Part shown: piece after piece, positions 1 to 11,639 of the stretch | Numbering within the stretch: the stretch's first letter is position 1 | How the letters are laid out: each line of letters starts with the position of its first letter | Origin: Brachionus manjavacas | Lineage: Eukaryota > Rotifera > Eurotatoria > Ploima > Brachionidae | DNA: 64,000 nt | Direction: 5' to 3' | Assembly: GCA_019054805.1 (NCBI GenBank) | Contig: JAHQIY010000004.1 | Location: 2,604,001 to 2,668,000 of the forward strand | Notes under the pieces: model-generated | What the model was told of the DNA's origin: nothing | The model's input: only the letters and a program-made list of their open reading frames with translations | The model's database searches: none | Position numbers and translations under genes: made by a program

Positions 1-893
1 TGAGGCTGAAAAAAATATTTTAAACATCGCACTTTTAAATGTTATTTCAACATTGGATACATTTTGTAATTCAAACGCAAAAAATTATACCAAATATTTT
101 TTTAATTATTTTCTATTTTCAAGATCATTATTCTGATGCTATTTGAAAAAAAAGATTTAAATAAAAAAAATTGAATTTAATTTTTCCCATATGAGAATTT
201 AGTTTTAGAGCTGTTTAAGCACTAGCATAAATCTAGAACTTGTGATTAAACATTGTAAAAATCATACTGTTCTACTAATTTTTTCATCAAAAAGGTTTTC
301 TTGAAAATAAACATATAAAAGGCGAATTTATTGAGTTTAATGAAAAGACATCAAAGTTAATTTCATAAAATTAAAAGATGTAAAATAAAGAAATTTTTGA
401 TTTAAATTAAATAAAAAAACGAAAATCATAAATGATTTTTATTTAGAAAACTCTAAAAGAAATTATAATTATAAAAAATTTATTTTTTTTTAAGTGTTTA
501 CTTTTATTTCTAACTAATTTACATTTTTTTTTTTTGTTAAAACTCGTTTTTTTCCGTAAAATTTCGTTAAAATATTTATCAAATTTAACAAAAAAATTCA
601 AAAGGTAAGAATACGCATTCGTACGAAAAATTACCAAGATAAGTCACATGATAGCTGCTGTATATTCTTTAAAACATAAAAGAAAATTAATACAATTATG
701 TCATTGAGATTGTTTAAAAAAAATGAGCATCAAACATAAATTGGTTAAGTGTAAAATTTTTGATGATTTAAAAAATAAAGAATAAAAGTTAATTATAATC
801 AACTCTAAGGTTAAATAATTCTGCTACAATTAAATGCTAAACTAGTTTAAAAAACCTTAGGATTAAAAATTCAAATTCATTTTAATAACTTAC
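1..893. other. AT-rich sequence, probably intron of the RGL-like gene
   Basis: No exon, RNA gene or element is recognisable on either strand. Because the exon ending at 894 has a good GTAAGT donor, this stretch should be the following intron. The conserved block expected next in RGL proteins (PYLGTFL-like) was not found here. Confidence 0.5.
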
Positions 894-3800
894 AGTTTGT
901 TTGACCATTTTTTTGTTTTGTTTTAGCAAATTTTCTTTCATTTTGCGTCCCAAAGTCGCATTAATTCCCAAATTGATTTCAGCATATTTTGACGTACCTT
1001 CCTTAAAGGAAAAAAATTAAAATTTTGACTTAAACCAAGTGAAATCTAAAGCATTATCTAGTGCATTCTAATTCGAAATTAAAAGCAAAAAAAAAAGCAC
1101 AACAGAGCTATTACCAAACTTAACAAGTCTTTAAAACTGCTTGACTTAGATAGTCCTGTTGGTTTGGATAGTGGTTCAGCCGAGTCGATTAGAAATCGAT
1201 AGTTGTTCAATTCCTTAAAATCAAGTAGTAAAAAATAGATCTCAAAAAACCCGGAACATTTCATAGCATTTTTGATTTCAAGATATAGATCAGTTTAAAA
1301 TATAATCTGATTTTGATAATGAACAATATATTATTAAAATATTTTGAATGAATTTTCTCATTTACAGAGTGAAGATGTTTAATAGACTAAAAATCTTAGG
1401 AAACTTTGTGTATCAAAAAAATCTAGACCTACCGGAGATTTCGGTCACTTTATCGAAAGTATAAAATGGAGTAACCAAAGATGGATCAATCAATCTAACA
1501 CTTTAACTTTTGGACTAATGTACCAAAAACCTAGAAATAGATGTCAGCAAAACCTCTGCAAATCTATGCTTATAAAAAAATTAAATGTCAATTTTTTTTG
1601 CCCCTTTAGTCTAAGAAAATGAATACTTTAACTTTGCTTTAATTGCGAAAATTTTTTCCAAAAATTAAATTAAAAGCTGAATTCATTTTTTTAGTTGAAT
1701 TTTCAATTTATTACGTCTTTCTAATGGAGAATTGATTAATTATTCTAATATCCTTATGCCGATTAAAATTTTTAAATAGAAAAATAACTAATTTTTTAAA
1801 TAAATATTGTTAAAGTTTTTTTTTGTTTTATTAATTATTTTTTCCATTTTTTTTTCTTTAAAATTTATATTTGACCAGAGTTGTTTTTAAGTCACAAGTC
1901 TTAAGTCAAGTCAAGTCATTGACTTGACTTGAATTTTTTTTTTTTTTAAGTCAAGTCAATGACTTAAAAAATTTTTAATTTTTAAGTTTAAAAAATCGGT
2001 AAAAAAAAGCGGCAAGTCAAAGTTACGGTCAACATTGTGGCGGGCGGTCATTTAGCCGTTCAGCTTGGCGGCCAGAATTTGGGACTGCGGCGCTGAAAAA
2101 AAAGATGCCAAAATATCATAAAAAATTAAAAAGTTAAGAAAATTAAATATGTTTATTAATTAAAAAAAAACCATAATTTTATTAAAAAAAAAAAAAAAAA
2201 ATTTTAAGTCATTACTTTGACTTAAAACTGTGACTTAAAAACAAGTCTGTATTTGACAAAAAAAAATTTCAGTAAAATAATTTTTATGAATCAATTTTTG
2301 AAATAACTTTTTATCTTAGGTTCAGAACATAACTTAACGAAAAACAATAACATAACTTAACGAAAAACAATAAACTATTTATATTCTTGAAAATTATTTT
2401 AAACAATAAAGTAAAAAGAGAAATTTCGATCGAATACCACAAAATTTAAATAGAATACCTCAATTTTTCATTTTTAAAATATTTCTCAACTATTAAGATT
2501 ATAAAAAAAATAAATTAACATCAGATTTTATTGAAATCCGCTTTTTTTAAATTTATTGACACTAAAAAAATTAATACAAAGAACATCAATTTTTTATTTT
2601 GATTAATTTTTGTGAATTGAGAAGAAAAATTTAATTTTTTATAAATAAAATTTTTTTTAATATGAAAGAGCTATTGCTCGCTTTAGATAAAAATAAAAAG
2701 TTTAAATTACCTGTTTTGTTTGAAACTAATTTTTGAAAATGTGTTCAGACTAAAAAAGAATAATCCAGAATAGATTCAACTAAAAATCTATAAATATTTC
2801 CTTAAATTTTATAATTTTGACAGCGTTTTGAAATCTATGATCAATTTTTGATGCTCAAGATGATCAAACCAAGTTTTAATTAAGAAATAAATTGCTACAA
2901 TTTGAAATAATTAGTGCAGACGTACATTTTATTATAGAGCATACTTTGTTAAATCTAAAGGTAAACTCTGCAATATCAAAATGAACAATGCAGAATGCAA
3001 CCATCTAACTGATACAATTTTAAGTGAGTTATTTATTTTATGCAGAATTTTGCAGATTTCACCTTTGGATTTAACAAAGGAGGTTAAATCCAAAAATGTA
3101 CCTCTATACTAATTCTATAAGAAATAACAATTTATTTTTTAATTAAAACTTGGTTTGATCATTTTAAGCATCAAAAATTGATCATATACTTCAAAATATC
3201 GTCTTCAAAATTTTTTATCTGCCCTAAAAATAAAAGATAATTTACAATCAAATTTAATTAATAAATTTATTTTTCTATAGGTTATCTAAAGCAATGTAAT
3301 GCTAGAAAAAAACTAAAATTTTTAAAAAATTCTTTTTTTCAATTCACAAAAATTTATCAAAATATTAAAATCTGATGCACTTTGTTTAATTTTGATATAA
3401 GATTAATAAATTAAATCAATGTCAAAAAATTAAAAAAAGCGAATTTCTATTAAATATGATTCTAATTTATTATTTTCATGTGATATCTAAATATTCGGGA
3501 AAAAAAAGGGAAAATTGGGGTATTCTATTTAAATTTTGTGGTGTCCAAACTGAAAAAAGACAAAATAATAAAAAGGTAAATTAAAAAGCCGTCATTTCAA
3601 TAATTAAATCGTGATGTAAAAAAAATTGATTGTCATTTGAAATTAAACGGGGTCCGGAGCAGAGCCTCGGTTTATGTATTCGGGTATGTTGGAGAAAAGA
3701 GAACTATTAGTTTTAAACAAACTTTTAATAAATAAAAATTTTTTATTTAATTATCCATATTAATATTTTATTTATTTTCATACTAACAATTTAATTATTG

Positions 3801-5345
3801 ATATGATGGATTAATCTGCATCCTAGTAAAAAACCGCCTTTAAGAATGCTATGAAATGTGCGTATTTTTCCCGCAAAGGTGAGCAAAAAAACACAGTTAG
3901 CTTAAAAATAAAAAAAATAAGCAAAAAACTCCAACAAACCTTTATCAGTATGTCCCTAAGCATTTGCTGGTTTTTATCTTGTGAAAAAATTTCACTCAAT
4001 TTATCAAATTCCCGTTTTTCTTCCCTTGAAAAAAAAAAATTTCATTTTTTAAAATTTTAATTAAAAAAAAATAAAATTACGCCGGCACTTCAGCCCAACA
4101 CTTCTCCAGCCTGCTCACATAGGGTCCATTTAAGCTGAGCACAATGGCATTGAGAGAATTAAAATTTTTCAGCTTGCGGCAATGGCGCGCAATCTCGATC
4201 CATTTGCGAATTATTTTCGCCCTTTGCACCGGCCTCAGCTCGACATCCTGCAAAACAGAGCTCTGAATGTAGTCTGTGACCAAGTTGAACTGTTTGATGG
4301 ACAGAGCCGAATCGGCAAATTTGTCCGACAACGGCATGGCAAGCAAATTGTCCGAATTGTTCGACAGTGTCATTTTGCTGCTCTTTTGGTACCTGGTGCC
4401 CCACACCGAGCCAAGACAGTGGTGTGCGCACAACTTCTGAAAATAAATCTTGTCCAAATAGGTCAATTGCTCTGCAAAATACTTTGAATCAACACCTAAA
4501 AAGTGTTCATCTAGATTTAGTCTGATCTGAGGCAGGTCCGAGCTTGAATCGGCCACGCTGCGTCCATCCATGGTACCAAGCGAATTACTCGAGCTCTCTA
4601 GTGAATCAGACGACTGGTCATTGGCTTTGAATTGCTCAAATTTACCGCGGATTAGGGCGATGAGGCCCGAGTCGGCAAAATAATTCTGTCCGATGCGATA
4701 CAGTTCGTTCAGATTTGAATAGTCGGGGGGCTCGTTGAAGTCTTCGGTGTAATTCTTCAGCCATAGCTTGAAAATGAGACGCAGACTCTTCAGGTACTGT
4801 TGTCTGACGTCCTCGGTCATTTCAAGCGAGGCGGGCATAACTTTGGCGTATTGTTCACGCAGCTTGGACAATACTGTTCTGGTGTCGCTGAAGGTTCGGT
4901 ATGTGGCCAAAAATGTGTGCACCAAATTTGAATCGACCTCGCCAGTGTCCGAGTTGACCAGGTGCTCGATGAATTTAGAAAGGCTGGCATAGCGCAACTG
5001 CTTTAGCTTGACCCTGGTGTAGACTAGACCTGAATTGGCACCGGAATTTATTTGATTGTTGTTCGAGTCGGTCAGCTGAGTATTGTAGACTTTTTTGAAC
5101 GAAACTTGGTATATACAGTCGTCGCCTTGTTCCTCGAAGTCGTAAGAATCGCTTTCCAAAGAGGTTATCTGTGACTTTGGTCTGAACTTTTCGGCGCTCT
5201 TGAACTCACTGTTCGACGACCGCAAATTGGTCAGCGACGAGTTCAGGTCGGCTTTGTCGCGCGTAAATTTCGGCTCATTGTTGACAAAAAAATTGTTCAA
5301 ATTGGTAAAAGAAGTCGAGTTTCGTTTACTAAAATTTTTAGACAT
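894..5345 (-). CDS. RalGDS/RGL-like guanine nucleotide exchange factor (5' part, 3' end off window)
   Basis: Exchange factor predicted to load GTP on Ral/Ras-family GTPases at membranes. Exon 1 (5345-4081) starts at an ATG and encodes a low-complexity N-terminus, then a Ras exchanger motif (REM) domain at about residues 110-240 (HTFLATYRTF, LRLIFKLWLKNY). It continues into the CDC25-like RasGEF domain from about residue 285 (EQLTYLDKIYFQKL, HHCLGSVWGTR, KLKNFNSLNAIVLSL). It ends in phase 2 at a GTAATT donor. Exon 2 (4024-3940, 85 nt, acceptor TTCAAG) continues with EEKREFDKLSEIFSQD. A phase-0 exon at 1001-894 (EGTSKYAEINL..., acceptor CTTTAAG, donor GTAAGT) matches the EGTSKFA segment that follows the LLIK motif in RGL/RalGDS proteins, which places it next. 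The rest of the RasGEF domain and any Ral/Ras-binding domain must lie left of position 1. The long intron (1002-3939) is filled with transposons. Family assignment is firm; orthology to RalGDS versus a particular RGL is not. Confidence 0.88.
1115..1213 (-). other. Possible cassette exon in the RGL-like gene
   Basis: A 99-nt open stretch on the minus strand is bounded by an acceptor (TTACTACTTGATTTTAAG) and a donor (GTAATAGC). It is phase 0 at both ends and encodes 33 residues beginning ELNNYRFLIDSAEPL. It sits in the intron between exon 2 and the exon at 894-1001. Those two exons join directly to give the conserved LIK-EGTSKYA junction, so this piece would be an in-frame optional insert and not a constitutive exon. 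It could equally be a chance open stretch. Confidence 0.35.
1876..2249. mobile_element. hAT-like MITE, copy 1 (374 bp)
   Basis: The left end reads CAGAGTTGTTTTTAAGTCAC and the right end is its near-perfect inverted complement (GTGACTTAAAAACAAGTCTG). An exact 8-bp target duplication, TATTTGAC, flanks it at 1868-1875 and 2250-2257. Subterminal arms are built from repeated AAGTC/GACTT units. The centre (about 2010-2090) is unusually GC-rich with no ORF. Eight-bp duplications and CAG-starting ends fit the hAT superfamily. It lies inside the RGL-like gene's long intron. Confidence 0.85.
2433..3547. repeat. Long inverted repeat (foldback element), about 1.1 kb
   Basis: The two halves are inverted copies from end to end. 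ATACCACAAAATTTAAATAG at 2435 pairs with the block ending at about 3545. A TTGACA-type block at 2525-2565 pairs with 3420-3462. The GATCAAACCAAGTTTTAATT block at 2860-2885 pairs with 3140-3165. The central arms TTGTTAAATC-TAAAGGT near 2947 pair with ACCTTTGGATTTAACAA near 3062. Arms are diverged by small indels. It lies in the RGL-like intron, and no ORF is seen. Confidence 0.82.
3640..3790 (+). repeat. Dispersed repeat with GAGCCTCGGTTTA core, copy 1
   Basis: The block contains CGGGGTCCGGAGCAGAGCCTCGGTTTA, TATTCGGGTATGTTG and GAGAACTATTAGTTTT. It recurs inverted at 7225-7372 and, in its core, at 61405-61465. The shared part extends to TCCATATTAA. It probably marks the end of an unclassified transposon. 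Confidence 0.6.
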
Positions 5346-7224
5346 TTTGAGAAAATTTTTAATTTTTTGTTGTTGACGCTTTATCTATCGTATTTGATAT
5401 GATCTCATCTAGAATAAACGATGAAAATTTTTAGGCCAACTTTTAATTTTTAAAGAGATGCCTATCTTGGAACCGGATCAAATTAGGTTGTCTTGAATTT
5501 TATGAGAAACAATGTGGCTTCGATATTTATCTCGGACTTGCTTCAATGCTTTTTTTAGGAATTTTTTTTTTCTATTTTTTCCCAAAGAATGCACTCAAAA
5601 TGAGAACTTTTTTTTATTGAAATTATGAAATAAATTTTTTTTAGGACTGGAATTATTTTGCCAAGGCTTTGAATGAAATTACCTATTTTTGTCACCATTT
5701 TGCAGTTTAGTTATCTGGTTTTTATATTTTTTAAGTTAAAAAAGTTGAAAATGAAATTGGGAAAATTTATTCGAAAAAATTGTCAAAATTTTTTATTTAA
5801 AATGCAAAAATTTGAATTTTCAAAATATTTTAAGGAGATGCTTAACTTTTTGTACTTTTAATTTTCTATTATTTTTTTTTTAATTTAACTTTTGAAATAA
5901 AAACTTAAATGATAATTCACAGGTATTTTTTATTTTTTTCAAAAAAATTTAACAAAAAATGCTGCATATAATGCACGAGTCTCTTAATTCTAATAACTCC
6001 TATTTTGGTCTGAAAAATTAAATAATTAGCTGAACAATTAAAAAGTGACAAAAAAAAGAGTGAGGCTTCGAGATAATGTTTTTAATAGAGAAAATTTAAC
6101 AAACTATGAATTTTTTTTATGGCATAATTTTAAAAAAATTAACAATTTAAGTTTTAGAATTAAATTTTAGAATCAAAAATTAATTATAAGAGGGATGATG
6201 AATTAGAAAAAAGGTTAAAATTTCTAAAAGTTTCAAATTCATCTTGATGTGGAAGCAAAAGAAGAATCAACAGCTTGTCATGATTCGGAGCCCACCCTCG
6301 AAAAAAAACGATTTCGTTAAAAAGATATATTGACTAATGTAATCAGCTCTCGATAATTGAGATAAAAATAGCTCTTTAATAAGGATAACTTTATTAGACT
6401 TAATAAATAAAAAGATTAGCAATAATATCTTAATTAATTTTAGTTAAGATGCTACTTAAAAAAAGAAATGCTTTTATAAAAATATTAAGAATATTTAAAT
6501 ACCAAAAAAATTCAATTACAAAATCAATTTCAAAGAGACAATTTGATTTCCTATTTGAATTTTTAAAATGGCCAAATTTCAGGTTCAAATGATTCGAAAT
6601 TGAAATAAAAATTTAAAAATTTAATTTAAATTTAAACACAAATTTATTTTATTTTTTAATTCAATTTAGATGTCCAAATTAAAAAAAAACTTAAATAAAA
6701 GTCATTTTTTAATTTATTTTTTAGATTGAAATTGATAAGTAGGATAAAAATCCCTTAAAATTGAACGACACTCATTTTTCTGTGTTTAACAGCATAACTT
6801 TTTGAAACTTAAAAATAAAATAAACTCAATAATTTTAAATATTTATTCAGGACGCGAATTTCTCATGGGTAGTATCATCAGTCAAAATTTACTTTCTTGT
6901 TTAATAAAATTAATCAAATTACATAAATTTTTATGCAACTTCAGAGTCGACTGTAATTTAAGTCAAAATGCTTGCTAGACTTTTTTTTTAGGGTTCAAAC
7001 TCCACTTATAACTCAATTATTCTTGTTGTGACTTAATGTAAATTTTTGATATTTTTTTGGATTATAAAAAAAAAAGATAAAATTTGACGCATATGCATGT
7101 TTTTTTTAACTGTTTGATAACGTAACATACTAGCTGCTAAAGTATTTGTTTATCTTTAGACTAATTTGAAAAAATTCAAGGTAAAAGGGTAACAAGCCTT
7201 ACAATTGGGGCATTAAGCAAGTTT
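5346..7224. other. AT-rich intergenic or 5' flanking region of the RGL-like gene
   Basis: Upstream of the RGL-like start codon. No promoter motif can be called with confidence. Apart from homopolymer runs nothing is supported. A short open stretch near 6240-6320 (HLDVEAKEESTACHDSE, then stop) looks protein-like but is too short to assign. Confidence 0.4.
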
Positions 7225-7372
7225 TTTGGATGCAAATTTTAATATGGACAATTAAATTAAAGATTTAAATTAATTAAGAGTCTAATTATTCATTTTAATT
7301 AAAACTAATAGTTCTCTAATCTACAACATACCCGAATACCTAAACCGAGGCTCTGATGTAGATTTCATAATT
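7225..7372 (-). repeat. Dispersed repeat with GAGCCTCGGTTTA core, copy 2
   Basis: Inverted copy of the repeat at 3640-3790. It shares TAATAGTTCTCTAAT, CAACATACCCGAATACCTAA and CCGAGGCTCTG, plus the outer TAATATGGACAATTAAA block. Confidence 0.6.
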
Positions 7373-7899
7373 TTTTTCTGAAAATGAGAAAAAGACTGAA
7401 TTAGAGAGTCTGTTTAAATAAAATTCAAAATGTTTAAAGAGAGAATTTAAAAATTTAACCAAAACTCATGAAAATCTCTTAATTTCATGATTAATCAAGA
7501 TTTTTTACAATTAAAAAAATATATGCAAAAAATACGGAAATTTAGTATTTTTTTTTGCATTAAAAAATAAAAATTTAAAAATGAAGTAATAAATAATCAA
7601 TAATTGAATTTAAACTTAGTCCAAATCATCCATAAACTAGTTAGGTCTATGATAACTGTTTTGTTTAATTTTTATACCCAAATTTTATCCACTATACCAA
7701 AAACTCCTTAAATCCTACTGTAAATAATTTTCTAACGCCCAACTTAAAGGTTACAAACTTGGATTTGGTGCTTCAAAAAAATATTTTTTTTACTTGTTAT
7801 CAAATAAAGATTAAAAAATTTTGACATTTTGTTGCTTCCGTGATTTATATTTTCATCCTTACTATCTTAAGCTTTGAAAATGATTTTTTTCTAAAACCA

Positions 7900-8330
7900 A
7901 GTTCGGCTGGAATTTTAAAAATTTTAAATAAAAATTCCCTAGTAAATTTGTTTTTGGAATACTTTGAAGGATTTTGGCAAAAATTTTATTTGAGCGGTTT
8001 CTTAAAGCAGTTATTCGACCAATATCGGCTTTTTCTCAATGGCCCCCATTATCACTTTTTTTAGTTTAAAAATTAATAATGCTTTTAAATTTTTTTAAAT
8101 ATTTTTTAAAAAAAGAAATTGGATGAATTTTTGGCGTCAGATCAACTACAATTAAACAAAACTTATTCTCTTTATTTATCTTATGTTTTGGAATTCGTTT
8201 TAGCTACCATAGTGAGACTCTTAGTCTTGCTCTACCGGCAAATGCATGTTGTAGCTCATTTTATTATTATTATTATTATATTTTTTTTGTTTTTTCATGA
8301 ATGATTTATCGAAATAAATAAAAATAAAAT
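7900..8330 (+). mobile_element. LINE 3' remnant with ATT-repeat tail
   Basis: At 8120-8160 the sequence reads KKKLDEFLASDQ, resembling the end of LINE ORF2 proteins (FKNRLDEFL type). It is followed by GCTACCATAG...TTGTAGCTCATT and an (ATT)n tail at 8261-8280. The same GCTACCATAG...(TTA)n arrangement occurs inverted at 45595-45710. The upstream open stretch 7840-8064 may be more of the same ORF but is too decayed to align by eye. Confidence 0.45.
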
Positions 8331-10422
8331 TAATATAAAATTTAATTCAAATGATAAAAATTCGCCATTAGGTGACACAAAAAAATAAATAAATTTAAAA
8401 AATAAATTAATTTTTTTTAATAAATTTTAAAATTTAAATAATTTTTATTGTTTAAACACAATTTTTATTTAAATAATTCTATTTTTTTTCCCTCTCAATC
8501 ATATCTTGTAATCTGACACACATTTAATTTTTCTAAAATGAAGAAATGTTTTTTATAAATAAAAGATAAGTAAATTAATTGAATAGCACATGGAGACTCT
8601 TTAAAAAGGATCTAAACTAATTGATTTCTTTAATCTTTCTAAAAATAGAAAATTGCTTTAACATTTTTTGGAAATGAAATCCTTACTTCCCATCTTCAAA
8701 TTCTGATGATCTAATTCCTAAATTGATTTAATTTGCTCAAGGTATTCAGATTAATTAAATAGAAAAATGAGACAAAAATCAAATTAAAATTAAAATTTTC
8801 CTAATGTGAATAAAACAAATATCTTTTCAGAAAAAATTTTAATTTTTTTTTTAATTTTCTTATTTTTTACATTGGAAAAGTCAGATTCACCATCTTTAAC
8901 CAAATTTTTTTTCAAAAAAAATCGAAATTTCAAGTTGTTTTAAAAAATTCTTTATTTTTTTAGAAAAAAGAATTTGTCTTCAAACACGAAAAACAATAAA
9001 ATGAATTTTGCTAGTTAAAATTTAAAAAATGAAAAAAAAGTTTTATCTCTCACTACTCGTCGGACTCAAAACGTTTTTTTTTTTAAATGTTGTCAAATTA
9101 TTTTTTTTGGATCTACATCATTTCAGAACTTGGAATTGAAAAAATAAATCAAATCCATCTTGAATAGAAAATCTACCTCTTGAAAAAGGACTTAACAAAA
9201 AGCTTACTGTTGTAAAGTAATTACTAACAATCAAAATTTTATTTTTAAAAAACTTAAATTGTTTTAATTTAAAATTAAACTCAGTAATATATAATTCAAA
9301 ATCTAAAATAATAAATAAGTATTTATTTGTTTTATTTTAAGATTCCTTTTTTACTTTTTAGCAGCAATTGCTTCTATTCACAGATTATTTATTTGCATAC
9401 TTAGAAAAATCTGGTTCATTAGAAAAAATATACCTACAGAATATTCCTTAAAGTGAATTTGAGCTTAATTATAATTGAATACAAAAATCTTAAAATTTGT
9501 GGTTGATCAATGATTTATCCCATTGATACCTCAGACTAAAATAGTTAATCTAATCCATAAACTTAATTTTAAAAATTTTTAATATTCTATTTATTACAAT
9601 GCTTTTTAGCGACGTTATTGAAAAGTAAAAAAATTCTCCAAGTATTGTACTGAAAATCTGTGAGCTATTTTTATTTTTATTTTTCACCAGTCAAGGATTT
9701 AACCTTTTGAAACGAGTTGATTCTTTTTAGAGCTATTTTGAAATTTAAACTTTTTAAAAACAAAACAAAACAATCTATTAGATTAGACATTTTTTATTTA
9801 TCCTACTCGGTGTTTAACTTTCTAGATCGAATTAAATTGAATAATTTGCTTATTTATCTTTCGAGATAATAGGTCTAATTATTTGATCTAAAATTTTAAT
9901 TAAAATTTAAATCATTAATTCTAGATGTATGAAAAGTATGAATGTCTCTAAGATTCGTCTAAACAAATATTATTTAAATAATTAAAATTCTAATTATTAT
10001 GTTAATTTAAAAGGGTTGCAAATTATATAATATGAAGTTGTTTGTAAATCATTTTTTTAATTTTCTTTTTATTTCTACATGGGATTATATTTTATGTGTG
10101 AATAATATAACAACACTAAGCATATTTAAATTTAAAATTAATCAAAGGCAGTGATTACAGAAATGATACCTAAATTCTTAATTGAGAAGAAATGAAAAAA
10201 TATTTAACAACATTTTTAAAGTTTGATATTTTTTTAAAACCTTTGAATAAAAACTTTAAAGCTAAAAATAATCTAAACGGACTGCTACATAAAATAGCTA
10301 AAAAATTTTAATTTTACTTAGGAAAATAATAATATAATATTCAAAGAAATATTTAAGTCTTTAATTTAAATCCTCTGAAAAATAACTCTAGATAGGTAGT
10401 TAATTTATATACATATTTAGTT
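8331..10422. other. AT-rich DNA without recognised features
   Basis: Homopolymer-rich, with no open frame of interest and no repeat shared with the rest of the window that I can see. Confidence 0.4.
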
Positions 10423-10655
10423 CAGACTTGTTTATAAGTCACAGTTTTAAGTCTAAGTCACAAAAATTTAAGTCAAAGTCATGACTTGCGCAAAAATTTT
10501 TATCAAAACCTGCTTCATCTGGACCAGTTGAAAGAATTTTTTTCTAAATCTGGTTACATTTAATTTTGAAGCAACTTCTTTATTGGTATCAAATATGGAT
10601 TTATTAAAACATTGACTTGACTTGACTTAAGACTTGTGACTTAAAAGCAAGTCTG
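10423..10655. mobile_element. hAT-like MITE, copy 2 (233 bp)
   Basis: Ends CAGACTTGTTTATAAGTCAC and GTGACTTAAAAGCAAGTCTG are inverted complements and match the copies at 1876 and 44377. Flanking 8-mers ATTTAGTT and ATTTTGTA agree at six of eight positions, so the target duplication is decayed or absent. Confidence 0.8.
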
Positions 10656-11639
10656 ATTTTGTACCTTAAACAATACAAGTTTTTGATAAAAGATATACAT
10701 TTTTTAAAATCAAAAAGAACATGAATTAAACAAAAAAATTGACGGATCAAACATTTCGATAAATAGAGAGTAAAAAAAAGTAAACAACTTTTTCAAAAAT
10801 TTGTCAGATTTGAAATTTAAACAACTTATGTATCAATAGAATAAAAAAAAAGTCAAAACAAAATAATTACAGTAAAAAAAATGAATTTGAATTTTTAAAA
10901 TAAATAAAGTTTAAATTTGAGATTTTAATTTCAAATCCCTTTTGGTTCACTCAACTAAACAGGGTGCCAAAAATGACATTTGGAAAATACAAGCTTATTC
11001 TTTCAAAAAGATTAATATTAATGAATTTTATGACTAAATTCTTTTATTAATTAATTATGAAATATTTTCCAACCAAAATTAAAAATAATAATCGACTCTA
11101 TCTTTGTTCCAAAGTTAAATCTGTCAATTGCCTGATTTTACTAGACTATTTATTTAAACAAACAATAGGTAATTAAAATTGCTTGGCTTCTCGGTGAAAA
11201 TTTAGCAAATCTATTAAAGAAAATTTCTTAAAAATTTCTCTAATTAAAATTAATTTAAAAATTTTTAGTTGTGAATTTTATTTTGCGATTAGAAAAAAAA
11301 AAACTTGTAAAAAAAACTCTACATTAATAATTCTTAAAGAAATTCTACCTTTCAATCTGAAGCTCTTATTTTTAAAACATAAACTCAATTCAAAACAACC
11401 TTAAAACAAATATAAAAAAAGGGCATTTTCTTTTAAACATGTATTTATTCATCTAATACCTAATAACTAAATAAAAATTTTTAATTATTTTCATTTAAAA
11501 AATTTCAAACCGCTTTTACGTTTTTTTTAATTGAATTTTTTTCAAAAATTGTGATAAATATGCTTTAAATCATCAATAGAAAAAAAATTTCAAAAAAGGC
11601 TTAAAAATTTTTCATTTAAAACAGTTTTCTTTTTTCGAT
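10656..11639. other. AT-rich DNA without recognised features
   Basis: No coding, RNA or element signal is supported on either strand. Confidence 0.4.

Noticed and set aside
443-637. Minus-strand open frame rich in Lys, Asn and Phe.
   Set aside because: Composition is what random AT-rich sequence gives; no motif, splice context or similarity.
1381-1590. Further open stretches (VRLIDPSLVTPFYTFDKVTEIS and HRFAEVLLTSIS) upstream of the candidate cassette exon.
   Set aside because: Phases do not join to the neighbouring exons, and linking them needs a 30-nt intron; not supported as exons.
3851-4060. Plus-strand open frame at the end of the RGL-like gene.
   Set aside because: Shadow of RGL exon 2 and its introns on the opposite strand.
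4159-4992. Several open frames overlapping the RGL-like exon 1 on both strands.
   Set aside because: Shadows of the coding exon in other frames.
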